Shown here: in pieces, positions 1 through 6,571 of the stretch
How positions within the stretch are numbered: the stretch's first letter is position 1
How the letters are laid out: each line of letters opens with the position of its first letter
Source of the DNA: Armatimonadota bacterium
GTDB taxonomy: Bacteria; Armatimonadota; UBA5829; DTLH01
NCBI GenBank assembly: GCA_016190935.1
Contig: JACPPP010000211.1
Location: forward strand, 1-42,997
DNA length: 42,997 nt
Direction of reading: 5' to 3'
Position numbers and translations under genes: made by a program
Notes under the pieces: model-generated
Databases searched by the model: none
The model's input: only the letters and a program-made list of their open reading frames with translations
What the model was told of the DNA's origin: nothing

Positions 1-180
1 CCCCCTCTCCCTCTCCTCCGGCGCCTTGTCTATCGTATCATACGGCCTCTCCTTCGCTAACCCCTGCTTCGCTAATACATGCGTTATCACCGACGTTAAC
101 GTCGTCTTGCCATGATCCACATGCCCTATCGTCCCAATGTTTACGTGCGGCTTCGTCCTCTCAAACCGCTGCTTTGCCAT
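1..180 (-). CDS. tuf: Elongation factor Tu, N-terminal part (cut by window edge)
   Basis: This is the GTPase that carries aminoacyl-tRNA to the ribosomal A site in the cytoplasm. Only the first 60 codons are present and the frame runs off the left edge, so the ORF track missed it. The translation starts [20 protein letters not shown] and contains the P-loop [11 protein letters not shown]. The later part, [12 protein letters not shown], is the start of the switch I region. The start is fixed by TGGAGG seven to eight bases upstream of the ATG. It is the last visible gene of a tRNA-Thr/Tyr/Thr/tuf operon, a layout also known from thrU-tyrU-glyT-thrT-tufB of E. coli. The identification is secure. 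Confidence 0.96.
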   Translation of the reverse strand, partial: MAKQRFERTKPHVNIGTIGHVDHGKTTLTSVITHVLAKQGLAKERPYDTIDKAPEERERG

Positions 181-251
181 CTTAATTCCTCCAGTTATGA
201 GTTCTGAATGCTGAGTTACAAGTCCTTTGAATCGTTAATAGTTTACCACAT

Positions 252-295
252 AGAGTTATTTCAGAACGTCCGCAGGGACGTTCTGAAATAACTCT
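252..295 (-). other. Perfect 20-bp hairpin abutting a tRNA 3' end
   Basis: A 20-bp perfect inverted repeat with loop GCAG begins directly after the CCA end of tRNA-Thr(GGT) and precedes tuf. There is no T-tract on the transcribed strand, so it is not a standard terminator. It could be an RNase III or tRNA 3' processing signal, or a dispersed palindromic repeat. Confidence 0.55.
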
Positions 296-370
296 TGGAG
301 CCCACGATGGGATTCGGACCCATGACCTCCTCTTTACCAAAGAGGTGCGCTACCCCTGCGCTACGTGGGC
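296..370 (-). tRNA. tRNA-Thr (anticodon GGT)
   Basis: The reverse strand folds into a cloverleaf. The acceptor stem is GCCCACG/CGTGGGC, the anticodon stem is CCTCT/AGAGG and the loop TTGGTAA gives anticodon GGT. The T-arm carries the loop TTCGAAT-type sequence (TCCGAATC). The discriminator base is T and CCA is encoded in the DNA. It is the third tRNA of the tRNA-tuf operon. Confidence 0.96.
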
Positions 371-373
371 GTA

Positions 374-434
374 TTAGAGGTTGGAGGTTTGAAGTTAGAC
401 ATCCAGCCTCTAACTTCTAACCTCTAACTTCTAG
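374..434. repeat. Inverted heptamer array between tRNA genes
   Basis: Words of the type AGAGGTT/GAAGTTA are followed by their reverse complements (AACTTCT, AACCTCT) with a 7-nt period. The two halves can pair into a long hairpin in the spacer between tRNA-Thr(GGT) and tRNA-Tyr. This is one of many 7-nt arrays in the window. Confidence 0.75.
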
Positions 435-436
435 TC

Positions 437-521
<85 letters not shown>

Positions 522-524
522 GTG

Positions 525-639
525 TTTAGAGGTTAGAAGTTAGATGTTAGAAGTAAGAGACTAAGCGCCTAGGTTGTGGGTGTGGTCTCCGCCAGGCCGA
601 TACCATCTTACCTCTAACTTCTAACCTCTAACCTCTAGA
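525..639. repeat. Heptamer arrays flanking a short spacer
   Basis: The left arm (525-555) carries AGAGGTT/AGAAGTT words. The right arm (606-639) carries the complementary AACTTCT/AACCTCT words. Both have a 7-nt period, and the arms can form a stem around a 50-nt loop. The array fills the spacer between tRNA-Tyr and tRNA-Thr(TGT). Confidence 0.75.
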
Positions 640-640
640 C

Positions 641-716
641 TGGAGCCGACGATGGGACTCGAACCCGCAACCTGAGGTTTACAAAACCCCTGCTCTGCCA
701 ATTGAGCTACGTCGGC
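641..716 (-). tRNA. tRNA-Thr (anticodon TGT)
   Basis: The cloverleaf has acceptor stem GCCGACG/CGTCGGC, D-arm GCTCAATTGGCAGAGC, anticodon loop TTTGTAA giving TGT, T-loop TTCGAGT and an encoded CCA. It is the first gene of the tRNA-tuf operon. With the GGT tRNA it covers the threonine codons. Confidence 0.96.
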
Positions 717-768
717 ATATCCCTCCGGCACACTCAACTGAGCCTTACCGTCCCTGCCTGACTAACAG

Positions 769-796
769 AACCGGACGGGATAACTCCCGTCCGGTT
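769..796 (-). other. Hairpin at the 5' end of the tRNA-tuf transcript
   Basis: A 12-bp perfect stem (AACCGGACGGGA) with a TAAC loop lies just inside the predicted transcription start of the operon. It could protect the 5' end or serve as a processing site for the primary transcript. There is no T-run, so termination is unlikely. Confidence 0.5.
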
Positions 797-804
797 CATT
801 CATA

Positions 805-833
805 ATTATAAGGGCATCACCCGCGATTGTCAA
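805..833 (-). promoter_or_regulatory. Perfect consensus sigma-70 promoter of the tRNA-tuf operon
   Basis: On the minus strand TTGACA and TATAAT are separated by exactly 17 nt. The start of transcription should be near 798, about 80 nt before tRNA-Thr(TGT). A full consensus match suits a stable-RNA and EF-Tu operon. Confidence 0.85.
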
Positions 834-914
834 GTCAATTCCCTTCTCATTTCCCGCCGGGGTTGTGGAACAATATTGGTGAGAGGCGAGCAGCGGGAAA
901 GGAGACCAAGGTAT

Positions 915-1172
915 ATGGCGGCTATGGGTATACCTGAAGTCCAGGAGAATCGAGCAGTCCGGCTCACAAAACGCGAACTTGAGGTCCTTTCACTCGTGGT
1001 GGAGGGACGCTCCAGCAAAGACGTTGCTGACGCGCTCTACGTGAGCAAGAGGACTGTAGATTTTCATTTGGCCAACATATATGACAAGCTACAGGTGTCG
1101 AATCGTGTGCAGGCTTTCCGGCGCGCTACCCGGCTTGGATTGATCTCGCTCGATAGCACACTTGGTAGATGA
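915..1172 (+). CDS. Small LuxR/GerE-type helix-turn-helix protein
   Basis: This 85-residue protein is essentially a stand-alone GerE DNA-binding domain. It has LTKRELEVLSLVVEGRSSKD followed by SKRTVDFHLANIYDKLQV, the turn and recognition helix of the LuxR/NarL family. There is no receiver or ligand-binding domain, so any regulation must come from dimerisation or partners. The ORF track begins at a TTG (876). I prefer the ATG at 915, because AAAGGAGA lies 10 nt upstream. A strong terminator follows directly, so it is probably a single-gene transcript divergent from the tRNA operon. The target is unknown. Confidence 0.85.
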   Translation: MAAMGIPEVQENRAVRLTKRELEVLSLVVEGRSSKDVADALYVSKRTVDFHLANIYDKLQVSNRVQAFRRATRLGLISLDSTLGR

Positions 1173-1195
1173 CCAGCCTGATCCGCGATCACTCG

Positions 1196-1239
1196 AACCA
1201 ACACAGCCGCGCTTATCAAGCGCGGCTGTGTTGGTTTTT
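1196..1239 (+). terminator. Strong intrinsic terminator after the HTH gene
   Basis: A 19-bp perfect stem (AACCAACACAGCCGCGCTT) with a 3-nt loop ends in a run of T. It isolates the HTH gene from the lipoprotein gene downstream. Confidence 0.9.
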
Positions 1240-1308
1240 ATTCTATTCATGCTACATTACGGCTTTATTACGGCTTTTTGGGGTGCCCTATCTCGCGTTG
1301 GCCGATCA

Positions 1309-1330
1309 AACTCACAACTCATAACTCACA
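1309..1330. repeat. Short AACTCAC/AACTCAT heptamer array
   Basis: Three 7-nt words (AACTCAC, AACTCAT, AACTCAC) lie between the terminator and the next promoter. This is a small member of the 7-nt repeat family. Confidence 0.6.
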
Positions 1331-1337
1331 AATGCTC

Positions 1338-1366
1338 TTGCCCGAACTATCCGCGGCCTGTACAAT
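1338..1366 (+). promoter_or_regulatory. Sigma-70 promoter giving a probably leaderless mRNA
   Basis: TTGCCC and TACAAT are 17 nt apart, and the -10 ends 6 nt before the ATG at 1373. The expected start of transcription coincides with the start codon. No Shine-Dalgarno sequence fits between them. Confidence 0.65.
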
Positions 1367-1372
1367 TGCAGT

Positions 1373-2563
1373 ATGTCAAGATGTCTTTTCCTGCTGCTTG
1401 CGCTGCCCGCTCTCCAGCTCACAGGCTGCCGACCGGCCGGTGAACTGCACGCGTGGCTGCAATACCACAATATCAAGTGGAGGCTCGTCAAGACTGTAAT
1501 GACGATGTCGGTCGGGGATGGAAGTGTCGACTTGCGACGTGCGATGAAAGAAGAGACCTACGCAGGAAGCGTCACCTCTGGCAGGGTAACGGTCGAGTAC
1601 CCCGCAGGATTGTCCAGTATTGCAGAAGATTTAGCCAAAAAGTTTGACACTTTCTATCCGGTGGTAAAAGAACAACTCGGCATAAACTGGAGCTTTGATC
1701 TCGTGCTCAAGCTCGTTCAAGTCGATCCCGAAGCCTCCGGTTTCCGCTATTCAATCAAGCTCAGCCGGGACCGGCGGTTGGTCTTTCCCATGCCGGTTAT
1801 AAGAGAAAGACCCGTAAGCTACTGGGCTCCAATCGTTGCGCACGAGGTCACCGAGGCGAGCATGATCGCACCGAAGGCGCGTAACGGGCTTGTATTGGAC
1901 GACATCTTTTCCGGCTCGTTCTGCCTGCCGACCGGCACAAGGTGGTTTCGGGATGGCGTATCGGACTACGCCGCGCATCTTTTTCACGGGAAACCTCCCG
2001 CACGAGTATACGAGGAGTTGAACCGAGTCGGGGATATGTTGACCTCTTGGTCCAATTGCAAACATCAGCCTGACTGGTACGACGCGGCATGCGGACTCGT
2101 CTTTGAGATAAAAAACAGATTCGGCGAAGACGCCATTGCGACAATGATAAGCGAACTGTCACACGACTCTGCTCCAGACGGCCTCGGCCTTGCCAGGGCC
2201 TTCAGACGGACAACAGGGCTCGATCTTGACGAATTCCTGAAGTCCTACCAAACGCCATGGGCCGGATGGACAGTCCGCGATGAGACAGTGGATGGCAAGA
2301 ATTGCGTGAAGATAGTTGCGATCTATCCTGCTACGCCTGCAAAGAGGCGGGGTGTCGCGGCTGGGGATATTGTCGCGAGCTTTGCGGGAAAGCCCGTTAC
2401 CTCAGCCGCTGAATTGGCGCACTCGCTAGCCAGGCAGAGGCCGTGGGAGATGGCGCCGGTCGAGGTCTGCCGAGGCGGCAAGCTGATTCCGATGCGGCTC
2501 AAATTGATACCGATGCCTCCGGACATCCGGCTGTTCCTCAGACTTTCTCAAGTGGGCTCGTGA
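1373..2563 (+). CDS. PDZ-domain lipoprotein with degenerate peptidase-MA-like domain
   Basis: The 396-residue protein has a lipoprotein signal peptide with lipobox LTGC (Cys19), so it should be membrane-anchored outside the cytoplasm. The middle resembles the MA-type metallopeptidase fold. AHEVTE (His157, Glu158) takes the place of HExxH, and RWFRDGVSDYAAH (about 190-202) matches the usual W-x-x-E/D-G-x-A-x-Y helix. The second zinc histidine is Glu161, so catalytic activity is doubtful. Residues about 300-385 form a C-terminal PDZ domain (ATPAKRRGVAAGDIVASFAG). The gene is alone between a promoter and the next gene. It could be an inactive protease-like receptor or chaperone. The family assignment is inferred from motifs only. 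Confidence 0.75.
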   Translation: MSRCLFLLLALPALQLTGCRPAGELHAWLQYHNIKWRLVKTVMTMSVGDGSVDLRRAMKEETYAGSVTSGRVTVEYPAGLSSIAEDLAKKFDTFYPVVKEQLGINWSFDLVLKLVQVDPEASGFRYSIKLSRDRRLVFPMPVIRERPVSYWAPIVAHEVTEASMIAPKARNGLVLDDIFSGSFCLPTGTRWFRDGVSDYAAHLFHGKPPARVYEELNRVGDMLTSWSNCKHQPDWYDAACGLVFEIKNRFGEDAIATMISELSHDSAPDGLGLARAFRRTTGLDLDEFLKSYQTPWAGWTVRDETVDGKNCVKIVAIYPATPAKRRGVAAGDIVASFAGKPVTSAAELAHSLARQRPWEMAPVEVCRGGKLIPMRLKLIPMPPDIRLFLRLSQVGS

Positions 2564-2704
2564 AAAGATCCGCCAAGGCTTGCGTATTCGTTTAGCCCTC
2601 ATCTTAGCAGGGGTACATCCACCATGGTGAGCACCGCTTTGCTGGCCACGGCGGTTTTTCGATTGAACAATGGCAAGATGCGAGCGCAAGGAGGCTTAAA
2701 GCTA

Positions 2705-3646
2705 ATGAACCGCGCAATAACTGTCACCGGCCTGGTAATCGTTTGCCTGGCCGCTATGTTTGTCGGACCTGTCACAGCCGGTGATTCTGCTCCCACTGCG
2801 TCCGAAGATGAAATGTTGGTCGTGACCGGGATCGTGACCGCTAGATACGGCAGCACAGTTACCTTGAAAACAGACGCGGACACGGTATATACGGTCGATA
2901 CAGATAACGCAGAAGTGATGCTGGACCGGTTTCCGGGGAACAGTATGAGCCTCAGAGTAGGCGATCGTATGCAAGTCCACGCAAAGCAGTTGGAGCCGAA
3001 AAGGCTTCAGGCTTCGCTAATCCAGGTATTCCTTTCCGAAGCGGAGGCGGCTGCGACTCATGCTGCGCCTGCTGGCGCCGGCGCTGGTCCGGCGGAGGGC
3101 GACGGTGATGTTCGTCTTCCTTCCATCGGGGACTCGCTTGGCGCCTGGCGAAGCAGGGGGTTTGTAGTCGATACCAATTACTCCGACAGGCTGGTCACTA
3201 TCGTGACATCGAAGGGACCGTTTGTCATAGACACCAGGATCGCTACTATCGTGGAGGCCGGCAAAAGCGTACCACTCGCGCGCTTGGGCCAGGGTGATGC
3301 GGTAAGAGTCTGGGGCGAAGTTGTGGGGCTGAACAAGATCAAGGCTGATAGGATCGAGATCATAAGAGAAAATGCAAAGCAGGACTCCGCTTTGCCGCTT
3401 AAATCAGTAGCTGTGAATGGGCGGATAACGTTCATAGACTATCCATCGTTTACTTTCAGATTGAGCACAAGCTCGGGAGACCTGAAGTTCCTGGCAGACG
3501 AAAACACGTTCATCCACTTCAGAGCCGAGCGGAAGGCGTTCCAGAACCTGGCCATCGGACAGGTAGTGAAGGTCTCTGCAATCGGCAGTCTGAACAGTGG
3601 ATATGTAGCAAGTGAGATATTGGTAATCGGCGCACCGAGAAACTGA
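2705..3646 (+). CDS. Secreted protein with three DUF5666-like repeats
   Basis: The 313-residue protein starts with a signal peptide (MNRAITVTGLVIVCLAAMF, cleavage near AGDS). It then carries three OB-like beta-rich units of about 75 residues. Each has the pattern V-x-G-x-[IV]-x-x-[IV] followed by a strand-rich stretch and a G-[DQ]-x-V-x-V turn (about 35-105, 145-220 and 235-310). A linker rich in Ala and Gly lies between units one and two. The ORF track starts 27 codons earlier. The start at 2705 is preferred because AAGGAGG lies 10 nt upstream and the signal peptide then begins cleanly. The function is unknown. It may be co-transcribed with the lipoprotein. Confidence 0.8.
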   Translation: MNRAITVTGLVIVCLAAMFVGPVTAGDSAPTASEDEMLVVTGIVTARYGSTVTLKTDADTVYTVDTDNAEVMLDRFPGNSMSLRVGDRMQVHAKQLEPKRLQASLIQVFLSEAEAAATHAAPAGAGAGPAEGDGDVRLPSIGDSLGAWRSRGFVVDTNYSDRLVTIVTSKGPFVIDTRIATIVEAGKSVPLARLGQGDAVRVWGEVVGLNKIKADRIEIIRENAKQDSALPLKSVAVNGRITFIDYPSFTFRLSTSSGDLKFLADENTFIHFRAERKAFQNLAIGQVVKVSAIGSLNSGYVASEILVIGAPRN

Positions 3647-3693
3647 CAGGTAAAACGTCCGACAGCAGATGAGCGGGGACGGGCAACACCGAT

Positions 3694-3719
3694 GGGCAGG
3701 GACATCCCTGTCCCTGCCC
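3694..3719. other. GGGCAGGGACA palindrome between convergent genes
   Basis: An 11-bp perfect stem with loop TCCC lies between the DUF5666-like gene and the first PEP-CTERM gene, which converge. There is no T-run on either side, so termination is possible but weak. A related palindrome (GGGAGGGA) lies at 38870. Confidence 0.45.
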
Positions 3720-3747
3720 AAGTTTCCCAGGACTTCCAAGTCCCGCA

Positions 3748-4293
3748 TCAGCGCCTCCTTCTCCTCATCACTACTTCCCCAAGCCCTGAGGCTGCAAGGC
3801 CGAGGGCGAGGAGGGAGGAGGGTTCGGGGATGTTGGGATCCGGTACAGGCAGAGGAGCATCTGCAAACCCCCAGTCACTGTTACCATTTACATCAACGAC
3901 ATAGTACCAATTCCAAGCGCCCATGCCGACGCGATCCTCGCGCGCATAGTCAGTCGGTACGTCTGCGAGAGTAGTAAACCGAACAGGACTTGCAGCAAAT
4001 ATCAATACCAGTTCTTCGTTTGCATAATTCAGTTCGTATTCCCAGTCATATAAATCAACATCGGCAATCGATCTGAGGCCTGCCTCACTCATACCAATTG
4101 AGATGGTCGTAACAGGGTATATCGGCTCAATGTCATTGATGAAGTAATAAGAGTAGGTCTTAACTCCATCAGCAACTGTTATGTCCCATTTTGCTCTTAA
4201 CATAGCCATTGCTGTTGCAGGCAGGAGGACAAGAAGTCCCAAGATCAGGACGATAAGCACTTTCCACCGTGTAGCAGTTTGTCGATTAAACAT
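3748..4293 (-). CDS. PEP-CTERM anchored surface protein (copy 1)
   Basis: The 181-residue exported protein has a signal peptide (TRWKVLIVLILGLLVLLPAT, then AMA) and a C-terminal PEP-CTERM sorting tail: IPEPSSLL, a hydrophobic helix, and MRRRRR. Such tails are recognised by an exosortase (EpsH family), which is not in this window. The middle is a beta-rich domain I do not recognise. The ORF track extends 30 codons upstream, but the signal peptide fixes the start at 4293. The ribosome-binding site is weak (AGAAAGAAG). The DNA coding the tail is nearly identical to that of the genes at 5010 and 6572, although this protein is otherwise unrelated to them. Confidence 0.82.
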   Translation of the reverse strand: MFNRQTATRWKVLIVLILGLLVLLPATAMAMLRAKWDITVADGVKTYSYYFINDIEPIYPVTTISIGMSEAGLRSIADVDLYDWEYELNYANEELVLIFAASPVRFTTLADVPTDYAREDRVGMGAWNWYYVVDVNGNSDWGFADAPLPVPDPNIPEPSSLLALGLAASGLGEVVMRRRRR

Positions 4294-4309
4294 TGTGTAT
4301 AACTTCTTT

Positions 4310-4978
4310 CTACTGTTTGTATATTTTATAAGCCCAGTCGTATTCGCCACTTCCGTAAAGCGGCAGCGGATCGCCGTTCCCATCCCAGTTAGGGTTGAAC
4401 GTCAAGGAATCTCCATCGTTCAGCGGGCCTACAGTCCGTGTTCCCTTGAGGAAGCCAAGGTGTGGGTCATTGGCATTGATGTCCCCAGGCCTGGTTGACC
4501 ACCTCTCTATCACATAGGTTCCCGCCTCAAGGTTTGTTATCGTGATGCTTGTGCTCGTTGGTATGTCCGTAGGTGTTGGCACATACGTCAGGTCGGGATG
4601 CTGGTCCGGCTTGCCGGCAGAGTTGTACCAGGTGCTCGTCAGGTTCTTTACATACAAGTAAGCCCGATTGATCCGATCCTGAGACCCCTTTCCCAGCATC
4701 CCATACACACCAACATCTGGATCGCTATTGGTCACTGAGATCCGAGGGCTCTGGTTCACAGGATCTGACACCGGATAGTAAGACTCCTGCGTCATCCCAC
4801 GGAAGTCTACGTCACTAAGGTAGTTGTTGAGCGGTTCGAATATGCTCCAATGGGCCGTCCCGCCATTGAAATAGCCAGGATGCCAATGACTGCCCCCAAC
4901 GGCATTGAAGATCAGTCCCCAGAACCAATCCTTGGTATGCTGCGGGAACGGTGCCTTGCGGCTGACTTTCGTCTTCGC
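4310..4978 (-). pseudogene. C-terminal fragment of a large secreted protein, possibly a glycoside hydrolase
   Basis: The open frame is 222 codons long. It begins right after an in-frame TGA (4979-4981) with no start codon or ribosome-binding site at its 5' end. The ORF track shows only the part from an internal Met (4795). The upstream residues (KDWFWGLIFNAVGGSHWHPG) read like the middle of a folded domain. The end (ITITNLEAGTYVIERWSTRP) resembles a C-terminal beta-sandwich of carbohydrate-active enzymes. The fragment lies 16 nt upstream of PEP-CTERM copy 1. The glycoside-hydrolase link is a guess from residue style, while the truncation is directly visible. Confidence 0.6.
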
Positions 4979-5009
4979 TCAGCATCCAGTTCCCACAGCA
5001 AGGGCAGGA

Positions 5010-5543
5010 CTATCTCTTCCTTCTCCTCATCACCACTCCCCCAAGCCCTGAGGCTGCTAGGCCGAGGGCGAGGAGGGAGGAGGGTTCTGGGACGGGGACT
5101 GGGAGAATAGTATTGCCCACGTAGCCTGTGCCACCCTCGTAAGTCCAAACCCAGTTGAAGCCATACCGAGGCGCATAGTCATAGCCAGTAGGCACATCCG
5201 GGTGGGTCACGATGGTGAAATCCCCGGAACTGCCAGGCTGAATTCTGTGAGCCGAAGGGTACACCCACCACTTCACTTCGTGCGGCCCGTCCCCTCGGCC
5301 TTGTATATACGTTCGCCATTCGCTTGTGGGGCCAGACAGCGACGTGAGGGATGGCACCACTGAAGCGGGTACGAAAAGGACGAAACTGTTTATCGCCGTT
5401 GTTGGGGACGTATTCGTCAGCGTGTAGATGTAAACCACGGCTTCTGAAGACCGATTTATGGTCGTCGTAATAACGGGATATGCGGCCAGTGCAGAATGCG
5501 TTGCACACAATGCAAAAAGAACCGACAACATCAGCTTTCTCAT
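5010..5543 (-). CDS. PEP-CTERM anchored surface protein (copy 2)
   Basis: The 177-residue protein has a signal peptide (MRKLMLSVLFALCATHSALA) and the tail VPEPSSLLALGLAASGLG followed by RRRKR. It is a clear paralogue of the gene at 6572-7120. Both start the mature part with YP[VI][IV]T.[ST]IN and share IYTL.NTS, SLSG and DYAP. The start at 5543 is set by GAAGGAG six nt upstream rather than the ORF-track start at 5573. Like copy 1 it should be exported and cleaved by an exosortase encoded elsewhere. The function of the beta-rich domain is unknown. Confidence 0.85.
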   Translation of the reverse strand: MRKLMLSVLFALCATHSALAAYPVITTTINRSSEAVVYIYTLTNTSPTTAINSFVLFVPASVVPSLTSLSGPTSEWRTYIQGRGDGPHEVKWWVYPSAHRIQPGSSGDFTIVTHPDVPTGYDYAPRYGFNWVWTYEGGTGYVGNTILPVPVPEPSSLLALGLAASGLGGVVMRRRKR

Positions 5544-5566
5544 AGGAGACTCCTTCATCGAAATGT

Positions 5567-5593
5567 GAGGCACAGCGAATTGTGCTGTGCCTC
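5567..5593 (-). terminator. Hairpin between PQQ stub and PEP-CTERM copy 2
   Basis: A 10-bp stem, GAGGCACAGC/GCTGTGCCTC, lies right after the stub's stop codon. It shares the core GGCACAGC with the hairpin at 7147, which occupies the same position after the intact PQQ C-terminus. It is probably the retained terminator of the lost gene. Confidence 0.5.
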
Positions 5594-5604
5594 TCTAACT
5601 TTGT

Positions 5605-5721
5605 CTACCGTACAGTTTTGAAAGCCAAGAGCTTCCCACCATCGGCTCTGGTAGTGACGAACACCCATCTGTTGTTGTCTTCGTCCACGTTATACGCGAT
5701 AGCGGGACTTGAGCAGATGAA
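5605..5721 (-). pseudogene. PQQ-protein C-terminal stub 1
   Basis: The minus strand encodes FICSSPAIAYNV...RWVFVTTRADGGKLLAFKT, then VR and stop. That is the last 38 residues of the protein ending at 7185 (FICSSPAISYNV...RWVFVTTRADGGKLLAFRTDR). Nothing homologous continues upstream, so this is a 3' remnant of a deleted paralogue. Confidence 0.85.
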
Positions 5722-5725
5722 ACAA

Positions 5726-5752
5726 AGGCCGAGCATTGTGCTCCCGGCCTTC
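5726..5752 (-). terminator. Hairpin after PEP-CTERM copy 3
   Basis: AAGGCCGAGCA and TGCTCCCGGCCTT pair with a two-base bulge just downstream of the copy 3 stop codon. This is a probable terminator or mRNA-end hairpin. The T-run is weak. Confidence 0.4.
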
Positions 5753-5769
5753 GCATTTGTATGGCCCTA

Positions 5770-6438
5770 CTAGCGCCTCGTTCGCCTCAGTGCCAGCCCT
5801 CCCAGTCCGGCAATCCCTCCGGCAAGTGCCAGAATGGAGGATGGTTCGGGAATCATTGTCAGTGTGAACTTGAAACCGTAACCGGTCAGCCCATTGGACG
5901 CAGAGTAGAAGGGAAGCACGAAGCTGGGGGGAGTTGTCCATACCGTCCATAGTTCAGGCCCTCTAGTTATCCCCTGCGGCTTCTGGATGTATTCAAGTTG
6001 CGCAAGAACTAACGGATCGCTGTATACAGGTGACTCCCACGCCAAGGAAAGATCAGAAGGCGCAGAACCCGGCACAGCCCATATATACAGCAGCCATATC
6101 TTTGTCTCACCAGGAAGCATATATGCTCGTGCATCCACGTTATAGAAACCTGTGGGACCATCCCAGCCATCTGCCACATCATGGTATGAACCGCCCGTCC
6201 AGCCGGAACTTGAGACGGTTGCCAGAGTGTCATAATGGTCGAAGCCGTCAAGGGCGCGTCCTCCGGTACCCATGCTGATGCCGAACTGTCCTGTAGACCA
6301 CGCCCCCGTTGACCAACCGCCAAGTCCAGGATATATTACTGCTTGAGCAGGACAGATTGCAGCAAGCAGCAGCGTGGCGATAAAAGTCACCCCGACTCGT
6401 AACCTTGTCTGTGTCTTACCTAGTCGTCTTGAACGCAT
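5770..6438 (-). CDS. PEP-CTERM anchored surface protein (copy 3)
   Basis: The 222-residue protein has a twin-basic N-terminus and signal peptide (VGVTFIATLLLAAICPAQA), a beta-rich domain with many Gly, Trp and Tyr, and the tail MIPEPSSILALAGGIAGLGG then RRTRR. Its tail DNA differs from that of copies 1, 2 and 4, so it is a separate PEP-CTERM lineage. The preferred ATG is 6438, with GGAGGG seven nt upstream. That site and the first codons overlap the end of PQQ stub 2 in another frame. Possible alternatives are Met at 6453 or 6495. The function is unknown, and export and exosortase anchoring are inferred. Confidence 0.82.
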   Translation of the reverse strand: MRSRRLGKTQTRLRVGVTFIATLLLAAICPAQAVIYPGLGGWSTGAWSTGQFGISMGTGGRALDGFDHYDTLATVSSSGWTGGSYHDVADGWDGPTGFYNVDARAYMLPGETKIWLLYIWAVPGSAPSDLSLAWESPVYSDPLVLAQLEYIQKPQGITRGPELWTVWTTPPSFVLPFYSASNGLTGYGFKFTLTMIPEPSSILALAGGIAGLGGLALRRTRR

Positions 6439-6526
6439 AGAGTTTCCCTCCATCTGATCTGGTTGTAATAAAGACCCATCGGTTGTGGTTAACATCTACA
6501 TTGTAGCCAGTAGCGGGACTTGAACA
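6416..6526 (-). pseudogene. PQQ-protein C-terminal stub 2
   Basis: The minus strand reads CSSPATGYNVDVNHNRWVFI then TTRSDGGKLYAFKTTR and stop. It is homologous to stub 1 and to the end of the protein at 7185. Its final 23 bases overlap the start of PEP-CTERM copy 3 in a different frame. Confidence 0.85.
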
Positions 6527-6531
6527 CCGAT

Positions 6532-6555
6532 GGCCGGGGAGATGACTCCCCGGCC
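6532..6555. other. GGCCGGGGAG palindrome
   Basis: A 10-bp perfect stem with loop ATGA lies between PEP-CTERM copy 4 and PQQ stub 2. A nearly identical palindrome in inverse orientation occurs at 40914-40936, so it may be a dispersed repeat that also acts as an mRNA-end hairpin. Confidence 0.5.
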
Positions 6556-6571
6556 AAAGTTCGGCGGATAT

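Noticed and set aside
3694-3719. Strong bidirectional terminator
   Set aside because: The stem is good but neither side has a T-run. It is listed only as a palindrome.
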